This document shows, piece after piece, positions 1 through 9,777 of a stretch of DNA of 64,000 bases. Position 1 is the stretch's first letter; every line of letters starts with the position of its first letter. The notes beneath the pieces were generated by a model. The model did no database searches, was not told where the DNA came from, and was given only the letters and a program-made list of their open reading frames with translations. The stretch spans positions 1-64,000 of the forward strand of contig NZ_RQUZ01000008.1 of assembly GCF_003992065.1 (NCBI RefSeq), read 5' to 3'. Position numbers and translations under genes: made by a program. Source of the stretch: Veillonella seminalis (lineage in GTDB: Bacteria > Bacillota > Negativicutes > Veillonellales > Veillonellaceae).

Positions 1-420
1 AATTTAACTAAGTCCTCTACAAAAAGACATCCAATATTTTATCAATTAGAGTTTTGTATGTTCTTAAGTCAAAATTTCATTTTTCATGTTATACGCACAA
101 AAATCCTTATAAATTAAAGTTTGATATTATATAATTATTGTGATGTCTTGTCTTATTAAACGGAATTTATAAAATAACACTTCTCAAGTACACATTTATC
201 GATAAACGACTTAATTTTTATAATATTAATATCTAGTAAACATACTTATAATTGCATATTTATTCTAAATTTAAAATATTTATAATTCTCAGTATCCGCG
301 TCGACATCACATTTTCAAAATCATTTCAACTTTAGCAACTTTCGTTTTTATAACCGATATAATATCACTCAAAATTCATAAATCGAATATTTTATATGCT
401 ACATAATTCAAAACATACAA
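1..420. other. AT-rich non-coding stretch at window edge
   Basis: Very AT-rich sequence without a plausible coding frame, RNA gene or repeat that I can recognise. It lies downstream of the ptsH terminator and runs off the window edge. Confidence 0.6.
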
Positions 421-423
421 AAA

Positions 424-449
424 AAGACGCTGTTTTATAACAGCGTCTT
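424..449 (-). terminator. Intrinsic terminator after ptsH
   Basis: A perfect 11-bp inverted repeat (arms 424-434 and 439-449, 4-nt loop) is followed on the minus strand by a run of T. It closes the dapF-ptsI-ptsH transcript. Confidence 0.9.
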
Positions 450-521
450 ACTAATTAAGAATATATAGTTATTAAAAAATCTTCTGTTTTTTCCAAAAAA
501 AATTATATTTGAATTTTAAAA

Positions 522-782
522 TTAATCTTGATGAGATGTTAAGAATTCAGCTAATTTTTCAACAGCTTCAGCTTCATCGGGACCATCAGCTTTTAACACT
601 ACTTCAGAGCCTTTAGTAGCACCTAAAGTTAACACAGTCAAAATGGATTTAGCATCAGCTTGTTTTTCACCAGACGAAATCGTGATCTTAGACGAAAATT
701 TAGCGGCCAATTGCGTAAAAAGCGTGGCAGGGCGCGCATGTAAACCGGATTCATTGGTAATAACTACTACTTTTTCAGTCAT
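522..782 (-). CDS. ptsH: Phosphocarrier protein HPr
   Basis: HPr accepts phosphate from enzyme I and passes it to sugar-specific EII components in the cytoplasm. The 86-residue length is standard. The active-site His15 lies in GLHARPA, and Ser46, the site phosphorylated by HPr kinase in Firmicutes, lies in DAKSILTV. A purine-rich ribosome site (AAGGAAGG) lies 8 bases upstream of the ATG. It is the last gene of a dapF-ptsI-ptsH run and is followed by a strong terminator. Veillonella generally ferments sugars poorly, so HPr may serve mainly in regulation or a narrow sugar range; that is inference. Confidence 0.95.
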   Translation of the reverse strand: MTEKVVVITNESGLHARPATLFTQLAAKFSSKITISSGEKQADAKSILTVLTLGATKGSEVVLKADGPDEAEAVEKLAEFLTSHQD

Positions 783-880
783 ATCGGATACCTTCCTTCA
801 GCTAATTTAACCAGGGATAGTAAAGTAATAACCTTCTTCCCTTATATCTTATAATAAATTTTGCCATTATAGCAATGTTT

Positions 881-2614
881 TTATAGACCTTTTTCAGCCA
901 ACACAGTTTTGGCATAAGCCACAATCTCGGTGGCCGTGCTCATAGTAAGTGCTTTTTCAGCGACTGCTTTACATTCTTCTATGGTTACAGAACGAACAAT
1001 ATTTTTAACCACCGGAATAGCCGAGGCACTCATGCTGAACTCATCGAGACCAAGCCCTAAAAGAATCATGGCTGCCACCGGATCACCGGCCATCTCACCA
1101 CACATACCGGTAATTTGTTTAGCCTCATGGCTGGCCCAAATTGTATGTTTAATGAGACGCAATACAGCCGGATGTAACGGTTGATACAAGTGGCCGATAT
1201 TTTCATTCATGCGATCCACCGCTAAGGTGTACTGGCATAAATCATTGGTGCCAATACTGAAAAAATCTACATGCGGCGTAAACAATTCAGCTGCTACGGC
1301 CACCGCCGGAATTTCAACCATAATACCAATCTGAATATCTTCATTAAAGGCAATACCTTCAGCACGAAGTTCTTCTTTAGCTGTTTCAACAACAGCATTA
1401 GCCGCTTTGATTTCTTCTACCGACGCAATCATCGGATACATAATCTGAGCCTCACCGAACGCACTGGCACGCAAAATCGCACGTATTTGTGTTTTGAAAA
1501 TGTCCGTCCGGTCAAGACTGATACGAATCGCACGATAACCGAGGAACGGATTCATTTCTTTCGGCAATTGCAAGCATTTAAGTTCTTTGTCACCGCCGAT
1601 ATCCATAGTACGGATAATTACCGGCCGGCCACCGAGACGTCCGACCGCTTTTTTATACACTTCAAACTGCATATCTTCCGATGGCAACTCATCATTTTTC
1701 ATATATAAGAATTCCGTACGGAACAGACCAATACCTTCAGCCCCTAAATGACAAGCATGAGAAGCATCTTCCGCCTTGCCTATATTACCGAACAGCAAAA
1801 TCTCTTTACCGTCTTTGGTTACAGCCGGCAATGCAGCCGATTCTTTTAAAACTTGAAGGTGTTCACGATATGCTTTAGCTTCGGCGGCATATTTTTCAAA
1901 ATCAGCATCACTCACATGAAGCAACACTTCACCGTCAGTCCCCTTAACAACGGCTTTTTCACCACTTTCAAACTTCGAAATATCTCCCAAGCCCATAACA
2001 GCCGGAATTTCCAAAGTACGGGCCATGATAGCCGCATGGCTGGTCGGACCGCCACTGGCCGTAACCAAACCTTTAACGATATTTTTATCTAAAGCTGCTG
2101 TATCGGATGGAGTCAAATCATCGGCAACCAAAATCACTTCGCCTGTCAAATGAGACAAACCGCACGGACTCATGCCTAACAGATTCCGCATTAAACGATC
2201 CCCGATATCCTTAATATCGGCACCACGTTCACGCATATACGGATCTTCCATAGCCAGGAACATATCCGCAAAGGTATTAATTGTCTGTTCCGTAGCAGCT
2301 GCAGCCGAGTTCAAACCATCTTTAATCAGCCCTTTAATGCTGTCGCTCAACGCCGGATCTTGTACGATTAAGCCATGAGCTTCAAAAATCGCCGCTTCAT
2401 CCTTCCCCATGGTTTCACGAGCGTGATTTTCAATTGCTTTCAATTGATCGATTGTCAATTGAACCGCCGCTTCCAAAGCACTGATTTCCGCTACTGCTTC
2501 ATCAGCCGTAATGACACGCTTTTCAATTACAATCGTTTCTTGTTTATAGACATAAACCGTACCGGTGCCAACGCCGCGTGCTCCGGAAATCCCTTTGAGT
2601 GTTACCTGCTCCAT
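881..2614 (-). CDS. ptsI: PTS enzyme I (phosphoenolpyruvate-protein phosphotransferase)
   Basis: Enzyme I takes phosphate from PEP and passes it to HPr. From the chosen start the protein is 577 residues, normal for the family. The phosphorylated histidine is His193 in the SGGPTSHAAIMAR motif; the C-terminal half is the PEP-binding barrel (GLFRTEFLYM, MVEIPAV, GTNDLCQY, MCGEMAGDP). An in-frame ATG exists 15 bases further upstream, but the one at 2614 has GGAGGA at good spacing, so I chose it. It follows dapF after about 30 bp and precedes ptsH by about 100 bp, so one transcript is likely. Confidence 0.95.
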   Translation of the reverse strand: MEQVTLKGISGARGVGTGTVYVYKQETIVIEKRVITADEAVAEISALEAAVQLTIDQLKAIENHARETMGKDEAAIFEAHGLIVQDPALSDSIKGLIKDGLNSAAAATEQTINTFADMFLAMEDPYMRERGADIKDIGDRLMRNLLGMSPCGLSHLTGEVILVADDLTPSDTAALDKNIVKGLVTASGGPTSHAAIMARTLEIPAVMGLGDISKFESGEKAVVKGTDGEVLLHVSDADFEKYAAEAKAYREHLQVLKESAALPAVTKDGKEILLFGNIGKAEDASHACHLGAEGIGLFRTEFLYMKNDELPSEDMQFEVYKKAVGRLGGRPVIIRTMDIGGDKELKCLQLPKEMNPFLGYRAIRISLDRTDIFKTQIRAILRASAFGEAQIMYPMIASVEEIKAANAVVETAKEELRAEGIAFNEDIQIGIMVEIPAVAVAAELFTPHVDFFSIGTNDLCQYTLAVDRMNENIGHLYQPLHPAVLRLIKHTIWASHEAKQITGMCGEMAGDPVAAMILLGLGLDEFSMSASAIPVVKNIVRSVTIEECKAVAEKALTMSTATEIVAYAKTVLAEKGL

Positions 2615-2643
2615 ATCGTTCCTCCGCAATAGTTCTTTACACT

Positions 2644-3474
2644 TTAAAGTTCAATGTCAGTTTCAAACACTTCAGCCGCCGGCCCCGTCATAAATACGGT
2701 ACCGTCATCAGCATAGCGAATGTGTAATACCCCTAAATATACTTCCACGTCTACTTCACGACCGGTAAATCCATTCTTATGAGCCATGACTACACTGCCG
2801 CAACAACCTGTACCGCAAGCGAGTGTTGCACCGGCTCCACGTTCCCATGTCCGCACTTTAATGTGGCTGTCATCCACCACTTGCACAAAATTAACATTCG
2901 TTCCTTGAGGGAATAATTCGTGTTTTTCAATCGCCGGTCCCAAGGTCAAAAGCGGCACCTTCGTTACGTCATCCACAAATACTTCCGTATGAGGCACCCC
3001 CATAAGCAAAGAGCTGACTTTATATTCGACATCATCCACCGTAATTGGGAAGTTCATAACCTCCGGTAAGTCGGCAACCATTGGAATATCCTTAGATGCA
3101 AAACTTGGTTTGCCCATATCTACCGTAACTTGCTCAACCTTGCCATTTTTGATATGCAACGTTGGTTTCATAATGCCGGCTAAAGTTTCAATGGTAAACG
3201 TTTCCTTTGCTACAAGCCCTCGTTCATACGCATATTTAGCAAAACAACGGATACCGTTACCGCACATTTCCGCTTCACTGCCGTCCGCATTAATAATACG
3301 CATGCGTGTATCGGCTACATCCGAAGCTACGACTACCATCAAACCATCAGCACCAATGCCGGTCTGACGGTGACAAAGACGTTTTGCCAAGTCCGTGTAA
3401 TCAGTATTACCACCGGTAAGGTCGGTAATAACCACAAAGTCATTACCCAATCCATGCATTTTTGTAACTTTCAT
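2644..3474 (-). CDS. dapF: Diaminopimelate epimerase
   Basis: Converts LL- to meso-diaminopimelate in the lysine and peptidoglycan precursor pathway. The protein is 276 residues, full length. Both catalytic cysteines are visible: Cys71 in EMCGNGIRCFA and Cys220 in LACGTGCCGS. The opening MKVTKMHGLGNDFVV is typical. An AGGAGA site precedes the ATG. It is first in the dapF-ptsI-ptsH order; dapF beside PTS genes is not an obvious functional pairing and probably reflects only shared transcription. Confidence 0.95.
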   Translation of the reverse strand: MKVTKMHGLGNDFVVITDLTGGNTDYTDLAKRLCHRQTGIGADGLMVVVASDVADTRMRIINADGSEAEMCGNGIRCFAKYAYERGLVAKETFTIETLAGIMKPTLHIKNGKVEQVTVDMGKPSFASKDIPMVADLPEVMNFPITVDDVEYKVSSLLMGVPHTEVFVDDVTKVPLLTLGPAIEKHELFPQGTNVNFVQVVDDSHIKVRTWERGAGATLACGTGCCGSVVMAHKNGFTGREVDVEVYLGVLHIRYADDGTVFMTGPAAEVFETDIEL

Positions 3475-4396
3475 GCTTATGTCTCCTATATACTACATGT
3501 ATTGCTATACATCTTTTATTGACTACTATTTTCTTAATATAGTTAGATTCTTCAATATAATTATATACTTTAATATTGTTATATCCTACAACCGACTTAT
3601 ATCGGCTGTAGATTTTCGCTTTACTATATTTTTACTATAATATTGCATTTGCCATTCTACTATATATTATCTTTTTAAAAATATTCTTAAAACCAATCTT
3701 AAATCATAAGTTAAGGAAAAATCTTCTGTTTGTGTTATATTATATCACACTTTGACTCATACGAAGTATATAAAACGCTCATAATCAATCATTAAAAATC
3801 ACATTAATTCACAATAAGTCATATTAGAAAGTCTTATAGCAGAAATCATAAATTGTAAAAAGTCTATTTACAATGCCCATTTGGTATTATTAAACATACA
3901 TTATAACTAATCTGAATAGTGCAGTATTCCAATTCTTTGATTTCTATGCTATACTGTCAGTATCCTAATCTGACAAACTTTTCTATAGAGTGTACACAAT
4001 CACAAGAAAATCACCTGATTAGTCCCCAACTATTACGTAATATGACAAACATATTACGAGGTGTCTTGCCATTGTTTATACTCTTATCATTTTGTAAAAA
4101 AGGAGGTCCCCCAACAGTCTATCAATTTGTTTTAAATGAATGTATGTAAACTGTATAAGTTTTTAACTATATTGTTTTTGTACGACACAATTCTTTAAAA
4201 GATAGGTTTTCAACACTAAGTAATTTTTTTATCAATCGTTATTATTTTAATTTGTAGATATAAGTGATTTAGGATTTTATTTCATAATATACGCCTAAAG
4301 CCTTATATATACGCTAAACCGAATAAATTACTTAGCATATTCGTTACTTTAAGTAAGTTACCCTCTGCGTTTAAGCGTGAAAGGATGATTGCACCA
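3475..4396. promoter_or_regulatory. Long divergent intergenic region dapF / lactate permease
   Basis: About 900 bp between divergently transcribed genes, very AT-rich. It must hold promoters for both. Visible structures are an imperfect hairpin at 3586-3611 (one G-T pair) and a perfect 6-1-6 palindrome (TTACTT-T-AAGTAA) at 4344-4356, about 40 bp before the lactate permease start, which is a candidate operator. The open frame at 3919-4149 has no ribosome site and no recognisable sequence, so I do not call it. Confidence 0.5.
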
Positions 4397-6019
4397 ATGT
4401 TGACAACATTTTTAGCATTACTGCCAATCTTATGGTTAATCGTCGCATTAGCCATTCTTAAAATGCCGGCTTGGAAAGCATGCGGTATCGCCGCTATCGG
4501 CTCTTTTATTCTTGCTGTTACTTACTTCGAAAAAGCCGCCGGAATCATGTTCTCCGGTGCCTTAGAAGGTATAGCCCTTGCCGTATGGCCTATTTTACTT
4601 GTTATTACAGCTGCTATTTTCACTTACAACTTAGTGGTTCATACAAAAGCTATGGAAACCATTAAAATGATGTTATCTTCTGTTACCTCCGATATGCGTA
4701 TCTTAGCCTTGTTATTGGCTTGGGGCTTCGGCGCATTCATGGAAGGTATGGCCGGTTTCGGTACTGCCGTAGCTATTCCGGCTGCTATGATGGTTGCCGT
4801 AGGTTTTGACCCGCTCAAATCCATCTTGGCTTGTCTCGTAGCAAACTCCGTACCGACTACATTCGGTTCCATCGCGATTCCGACAACTACGTTGGCGTCC
4901 TTAACAAACCTTGATCCGGTTCACCTCGGTACCTTCATTTCTTCGCAATTATTCATTCTTAACGTAATTGCTCCATTCTTCGTTGTTGGTATCATCGGTG
5001 GCGGTTTCAAAGCATTAAAAGGTGTTTTCATCATTACTTTATTATCCGGTTTAGCATTAGCAATTCCTGAATTAATCATCAATGCGGCTGCCGGGCCTGA
5101 ATTATCCGTAATGGTTTCTTCCGTTATCATCATGGGCGTTATCATCTTAGGTGCTAAATTCTTGCCTACTAACGATCCTGAATACAAAGTTGAATCTACA
5201 GCAACAACTACTGTAAGTGCTAAAGAAGGTTTCGTTGCTGCTTTACCTTTCATCTTAATCGTAATTCTCTTAATTTTAACTTCCAAATTGGTACCTGCTA
5301 TCAACGGCCCGCTTTCCACCATTAAAACGGCTGTGCCTATTTACCAAGGTCCCGGTGCTAAACCTTACACCTTTATGTGGGTAGCTACCCCTGGTATCAT
5401 GATCTTCATCGCAGCTTTCATCGGCGGTTCCGTTCAGAAATCCAGCTTTGGTGAAATGTTCGGCGTATTGAGTAAAACATTCGCTAACTTGAAATTTACG
5501 TACTTAACCATCATCTCCGTAGTAGTTACGGCTAAATTGATGACATACTCCGGTATGACGACAGATATTGCGAAAGCCTTAGTGGCAGCTACAGGCTCCT
5601 TATATCCTGCCTTCGCACCGCTCGTTGGTGCTCTCGGTGCCTTCTTAACAGGTTCCGGTACAAACGCCAACGTACTCTTCGGGCCGTTACAATTGGCAGC
5701 TGCTCATGACTTGGCTCCTGAATACAAAGACTTACCACTTTGGTTGGCCGCTATCAACTCCGGTGCAGCCGGTATTGGTAAAATGTTCTCCCCTCAGAGT
5801 ATGGCCATCGCTATCGGTGCCGTCGCGCCTGCGTTAGACGCTTACATTGAAAGCAACAAAGTGGACGATGCTAAAGCAAATCAGTTGCGCGAAAGCATTA
5901 AAGCCAATGTTATCATGGTGTCCGTATTAAAATACTTCATCATCTTCATCGTGGCTAATGGCGTTGTCTCCTACTTCGGTCATAACTTCATTGAACACAT
6001 TCAGGCTTTCTTGTTGTAA
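4397..6019 (+). CDS. lldP: L-lactate permease (LctP family)
   Basis: Imports lactate with protons across the inner membrane; lactate is the main energy source of Veillonella, so this is a central gene if the organism call is right. The protein is about 540 residues with 12 or more hydrophobic spans and family hallmarks such as GFGAFMEGMAGFGTAVAIPAA and GAFLTGSGTNANVLFGPLQ. An ATG at 4385 lies directly against the AAAGGA ribosome site; the ATG at 4397 sits 11 bases past it and fits better. It stands alone with its own terminator. No lactate dehydrogenase gene is next to it here. Confidence 0.93.
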   Translation: MLTTFLALLPILWLIVALAILKMPAWKACGIAAIGSFILAVTYFEKAAGIMFSGALEGIALAVWPILLVITAAIFTYNLVVHTKAMETIKMMLSSVTSDMRILALLLAWGFGAFMEGMAGFGTAVAIPAAMMVAVGFDPLKSILACLVANSVPTTFGSIAIPTTTLASLTNLDPVHLGTFISSQLFILNVIAPFFVVGIIGGGFKALKGVFIITLLSGLALAIPELIINAAAGPELSVMVSSVIIMGVIILGAKFLPTNDPEYKVESTATTTVSAKEGFVAALPFILIVILLILTSKLVPAINGPLSTIKTAVPIYQGPGAKPYTFMWVATPGIMIFIAAFIGGSVQKSSFGEMFGVLSKTFANLKFTYLTIISVVVTAKLMTYSGMTTDIAKALVAATGSLYPAFAPLVGALGAFLTGSGTNANVLFGPLQLAAAHDLAPEYKDLPLWLAAINSGAAGIGKMFSPQSMAIAIGAVAPALDAYIESNKVDDAKANQLRESIKANVIMVSVLKYFIIFIVANGVVSYFGHNFIEHIQAFLL

Positions 6020-6046
6020 TTAGCAACTAAGTCATAACTAAAATAA

Positions 6047-6095
6047 AGCCCTTGCTTCAAGGATTCGTTTCGGATTCCGGAGCAAGGGCTTTTTG
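6047..6095 (+). terminator. Intrinsic terminator after lactate permease
   Basis: Ten-base arms AGCCCTTGCT (6047-6056) and AGCAAGGGCT (6081-6090) are followed by TTTTT. Confidence 0.9.
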
Positions 6096-6119
6096 TATAT
6101 ATTTTATGTATTTCTTATT

Positions 6120-6344
6120 CTACTTTTTCCCAACAGTTTTCTTTGCCGAAATTCGCAATGTCTTTAAATACGCCTTTTGTTCCGGTTTTGATTCTTTTAA
6201 TAACTTCTTAGCCAACTGCCGAAGTTTAGGAATTCGTATACCGATAACCGTATCCTGGGGTACTGCCGGGTTAACCTTTCCCGTATATTCTTTATATTCC
6301 AAATCCTGCAGTGCCAAAAGTTCCTTCGTTATATCTATTGCCAT
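6120..6344 (-). pseudogene. Truncated DNA alkylation repair (AlkD-like) remnant
   Basis: A 74-residue frame with a good ribosome site (GGAGGGGG before ATG). Residues 1-60 resemble the start of AlkD-like HEAT-repeat DNA glycosylases (LLALQDLEYKEYTGK, TVIGIRIPKLRQLAKKLL). That family is usually about 220-240 residues, so about three quarters is missing, including all later DNA-contacting helices. The last dozen residues look unrelated, as expected after a deletion, and the lactate permease terminator begins just beyond. Most likely a remnant; a short functional peptide cannot be excluded. Confidence 0.7.
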
Positions 6345-6408
6345 TGCTCCCCCTCCTTTAGGCTCAATCTTGCCTATATATCTTACTATTAAAGAACTAG
6401 ATATTCGT

Positions 6409-6879
6409 TTATAATTTCTCTGTCTTCAAAAGAGTCTCTAAATCTTCCGCATCAATCACGCGTATTCCCGTTTCACGTAAACGTTTAGCAAAAACACCTT
6501 CACCGGGAATTAAAGTCTTTGTAAAGGTACCATCATAGATCTCTTTGGACCCGCAAGATGGGCTGCGAGATTGAAGTATGGCCAACGACACTTGCTTTTC
6601 TTTAGCTATAGCTAACGCTTTCTCTGCGCCAAGGCGGAATTCCTTATCTACTGATACGCCGTTCTTATTGGTAACTTTACCATTAACGATCTCCGCCGGA
6701 ATGCGAGGCGTTGAAAGGCCACCCAACACTTCAGGACAGACGGAGATGACTTCAAACTCAGCATCACAATCCTTTTGCTTAGCTATATAATCGGCCAGAG
6801 CTTGATTGAAATTATTACCGCCATTGTATTTACAGTTTTTTCCCAGTAGGCAGGCACTAACCAGAATTCGTTTAGGCAT
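6409..6879 (-). CDS. DUF523 family protein
   Basis: A 156-residue cytoplasmic protein with the DUF523 signature: ILVSACLLGKNCKYNGG at the N-terminus, ISVCPEVLGGLSTPR, and LAILQSRSPSCGS. Conserved cysteines at positions 10 and 16 and in SPSCGS suggest metal or cluster binding, but the biochemical role is not known to me. The start at 6879 is chosen because AAGGAG lies 7 bases upstream; the longer frame has no ribosome site and would overlap kptA. It lies just downstream of kptA on the same strand. Confidence 0.85.
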   Translation of the reverse strand: MPKRILVSACLLGKNCKYNGGNNFNQALADYIAKQKDCDAEFEVISVCPEVLGGLSTPRIPAEIVNGKVTNKNGVSVDKEFRLGAEKALAIAKEKQVSLAILQSRSPSCGSKEIYDGTFTKTLIPGEGVFAKRLRETGIRVIDAEDLETLLKTEKL

Positions 6880-6916
6880 AATAAACTCCTTACTTATCCT
6901 CGTCTTCCAGATAAAT

Positions 6917-7477
6917 TCATCTCTCAAGATACTTAACCGGCACTTCTTTAGTTAGCCACACATTATTTACGGACAGATAAAAGATATAACCATCACGGCT
7001 CATTTCACCGCTTTTTACTTTGTAAATGACCAGCTTACCATGACGTTTGCCGACTCTTATAGCTGTTTCTTCATCTCCCGATAAATGCACATGCAAACGA
7101 TTCATTGGCAATAAACCCTTTTCATCAATGGCTACAACGGACTTTTCACCGGTACCGTGATATAAGATTTCCGGTGGTACAGCTTCTTGTAACTCTACAT
7201 CTACTTCAATCGAATGCCCTTGATTGGCACGAATCTTGGTATGTGTTTTATCAAACGAAAAGCGTTGCTTGTTATTAGTCCGTACTATTTCTTCGAGAGT
7301 TGCCATATCTATATCATATCGTGGTTGCATCTTAGTGAGCAACTCTTCAACGTTTCCCCAGCCGTGCTCATCAAGCGTAAGGCCTATCTCTTCCGGTTTG
7401 TGCCGTAGAACCAAGCTTATAAGCTTACTGATACGCATTAAGTTTAGCGGTTGAGAGTTATTATGATTATAAGGCAT
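6917..7477 (-). CDS. kptA: RNA 2'-phosphotransferase (Tpt1/KptA family)
   Basis: Family enzymes transfer an RNA 2'-phosphate to NAD+, giving ADP-ribose 1'',2''-cyclic phosphate; the bacterial role is uncertain. The protein is 186 residues, normal length. Motifs seen: SLVLRHKPEEIGL, GWGNVEELL, IRANQGHS, LYHGTGEKS and HVHLSGDEETA, covering the conserved Arg-His positions of the active site. The start at 7477 has a GAAAGAAG site; an upstream in-frame start has none. It sits between a DUF523 gene and the AT-rich subtilase/ATPase island, and may mark the island's edge. Confidence 0.92.
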   Translation of the reverse strand: MPYNHNNSQPLNLMRISKLISLVLRHKPEEIGLTLDEHGWGNVEELLTKMQPRYDIDMATLEEIVRTNNKQRFSFDKTHTKIRANQGHSIEVDVELQEAVPPEILYHGTGEKSVVAIDEKGLLPMNRLHVHLSGDEETAIRVGKRHGKLVIYKVKSGEMSRDGYIFYLSVNNVWLTKEVPVKYLER

Positions 7478-7542
7478 TGAATTCACTTCTTTCAAAAATA
7501 ACACTCTAATTATTAAACATTTTCAGGCTCTTTCATTCAAAG

Positions 7543-9777
7543 CTATTGAAACTCAATATCTTCTTTAAGCTTTTGATAAATATCAATTCTATGTTCAATA
7601 TCAATGCTATTAACTAACCACCCATTTAAAGTACAACTCTTAATGAACTCATCAATTCTATTAACTCCATTAATTTCTTTTAATGTAACCACAACCCCAA
7701 ACCTTACACCCACACCGTCCTTGGGATTCAGGCGATTATTAGTTTTCACTTCCATTCCCCAATTCTTATTTTCATACGATTTTTTGGCTACTAATTTTTT
7801 AGTTGCCCTTTCAGCAATATATTTTACATTATCCCATTTTCTAAATAGCTTTCGAGCATCTCCTTCAAGAAGATAAAATTGTTCACCATCCAATACGTCA
7901 TCCAAATTTTGCTTATCACCCTGAATATCCTTAACTTTATCACTTGGACCGAGTCTTCCAAAATGAAGATTTAGTTCTGTATTAGTATAATCAACACCTT
8001 GAGTTCTATCACACATCGGGAAATAACACATTGTTGCCCTCGCAATATAAGGGTATTTATCATTTTTCATAGGCACAGGGAAAAAATAGTTATAAGTGTT
8101 CCATTTCTCACTTATATCTGAGACAACAAACTTAATTTCATCTTCGGGCGTTTGAACAATGTCATTGATTTTAATGGGAACAATCCCGTGTCCATACAAT
8201 GAAATTGTTTCAGGACTAGGTTTCTCAGACCAACCACGAGCTGCATCTATAAGCATAGCTTTTGCTACTTCTCGATTTAAACCCAACACATTTATCAAAT
8301 AAGATAGCTTACGTGCAATCCAAGGGGCCGCATAGGAAGTTCCAGCCACATTTGCTTCTCCTAATGGTTCACAAACATTAATATATTGTTCCTCACTGCC
8401 ACCATAATAACTAACATCCGGCTTAGCAAAAAAAGACAATACTAAACCTCTCCGTGAATACTGAGTTGATAGCCCTTTTTTTGTAACAGCATTAACAACC
8501 ATACTATTCACGGAGTCCGCGGGCGAGCCAATCTTAACAATTTCGGCACTAACTTTATTTGTTCCGGCAATTACAAAAATCACATCATTTTCAAATTGAA
8601 TCTGATCTAGAGCTGCAGCTTCAGCAGAAATAAAATTATCATTAATCTCTTGATTACTACCTAAAGAGATATTCCAAACTTTAATATCTAAGTTTTCTAA
8701 TACAATACTTTTTATTTGTTTAATAATGGAAAACGAAGAAAATTCTGCCCCTACAGCAACGCCAAAATGACGCACTCTGAATCTGCCACAGCCATCATCT
8801 AACCACGGATTAAGTCTTGGTCCATCAACAATAATAGATGATACTGCTGTACCATGGCGATAATCATCTGAGGTTTTTGGTATATCATCGGAGACCATTT
8901 CATGGTAATCTACCCATTCATTAAAATATACGTGCTCGTCAAATAAGGTATCTATTACGCCAACTACCGGCTCAGAAGCTGGTGTTGGAAGTACAACTGT
9001 ATTGTTTTTATATTCACTTATAAAATCATCGGGAGATAACTTAGCTAAATCCACTGTAGCCATAGAAACTAAGTATGGAGCCTTTTCATATAATAGTTCT
9101 ATTTGATTTTCGTCTAAAAATACGGTCTGATTATCTAAGATTCTCGTACTTAGTAAATTTATTCCCAACTCATGAAATAAAGCTTTAACGTCTTTTTTAA
9201 CATCATAAAGTGTTATAATGCTCTGTTTTAATTCGGGCGAAGCACTTTCAATTTCAAAAGAATCAATATACGATGCATCTGCAATAATACCTTTAAAAAG
9301 CGACATACTTAAAGATAATTTATAAAATTTTTCTTTAGCCATAATAGACTTGTTGTCAAAAGTAATCTTACTTATCTCTCCTGAAAATTGTTGATGTAAA
9401 ATATCACTAGCCTTTGATAGTCGTTCAATACTCTTCTCTAAATCACTAATAGCTAAAAAATACGTAATGATATGCCTATTTTTCTCAGCATTAAATTTTG
9501 CACCGACAATAGCAGCATTGGAATCTTCGCCTTTTAATAAACTACTTATGCGATTGCTTTTTGCAACAATTTTATTGTAATAAACACTAATTAAAACCCC
9601 ATCAAAAATCTTTTTCTCATTTTGCCAGAATTTCTTAATTTGCTCGATTTGCTCTTGTAATTTTTTTAAATGATAGCTCGTAACTATTTTTTTACCATTC
9701 ATAGCGGGGCCACTGGGACTTCCAGTTCTTGGGGCTTGAATAAATCTATTTCCCTTTAACTCTAATACATTATTCAT
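7543..9777 (-). CDS. Subtilisin-family (S8) peptidase, IetS-like anti-phage effector
   Basis: A 744-residue protein. Residues 1-260 are charged and helical without clear homology; 265-500 form an S8 subtilase domain with the full triad: Asp276 (VVGVIDTLFD), His308 (YRHGTAVSS), Ser481 (VAGTSYAAPW), plus Asn407 (FVIAGTN) as the oxyanion-hole residue. A further ~240 residues follow. There is no signal peptide, so it is likely cytoplasmic, unlike most secreted subtilases. It overlaps the upstream AAA+ ATPase gene by 8 bp, so the two are translationally linked. An ATPase plus subtilase pair is the layout of the IetAS defence system; the name rests on layout and motifs, not on a database search. 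Confidence 0.8.
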   Translation of the reverse strand: MNNVLELKGNRFIQAPRTGSPSGPAMNGKKIVTSYHLKKLQEQIEQIKKFWQNEKKIFDGVLISVYYNKIVAKSNRISSLLKGEDSNAAIVGAKFNAEKNRHIITYFLAISDLEKSIERLSKASDILHQQFSGEISKITFDNKSIMAKEKFYKLSLSMSLFKGIIADASYIDSFEIESASPELKQSIITLYDVKKDVKALFHELGINLLSTRILDNQTVFLDENQIELLYEKAPYLVSMATVDLAKLSPDDFISEYKNNTVVLPTPASEPVVGVIDTLFDEHVYFNEWVDYHEMVSDDIPKTSDDYRHGTAVSSIIVDGPRLNPWLDDGCGRFRVRHFGVAVGAEFSSFSIIKQIKSIVLENLDIKVWNISLGSNQEINDNFISAEAAALDQIQFENDVIFVIAGTNKVSAEIVKIGSPADSVNSMVVNAVTKKGLSTQYSRRGLVLSFFAKPDVSYYGGSEEQYINVCEPLGEANVAGTSYAAPWIARKLSYLINVLGLNREVAKAMLIDAARGWSEKPSPETISLYGHGIVPIKINDIVQTPEDEIKFVVSDISEKWNTYNYFFPVPMKNDKYPYIARATMCYFPMCDRTQGVDYTNTELNLHFGRLGPSDKVKDIQGDKQNLDDVLDGEQFYLLEGDARKLFRKWDNVKYIAERATKKLVAKKSYENKNWGMEVKTNNRLNPKDGVGVRFGVVVTLKEINGVNRIDEFIKSCTLNGWLVNSIDIEHRIDIYQKLKEDIEFQ

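Noticed and set aside
1271-1708. Long plus-strand frame inside ptsI; similar antisense frames in ileS, argG, guaA and the adhesin
   Set aside because: Shadows of well-supported genes on the other strand.
3919-4149. Open frame of 76 codons between dapF and lactate permease
   Set aside because: No ribosome site, no recognisable sequence, odd composition; probably chance.
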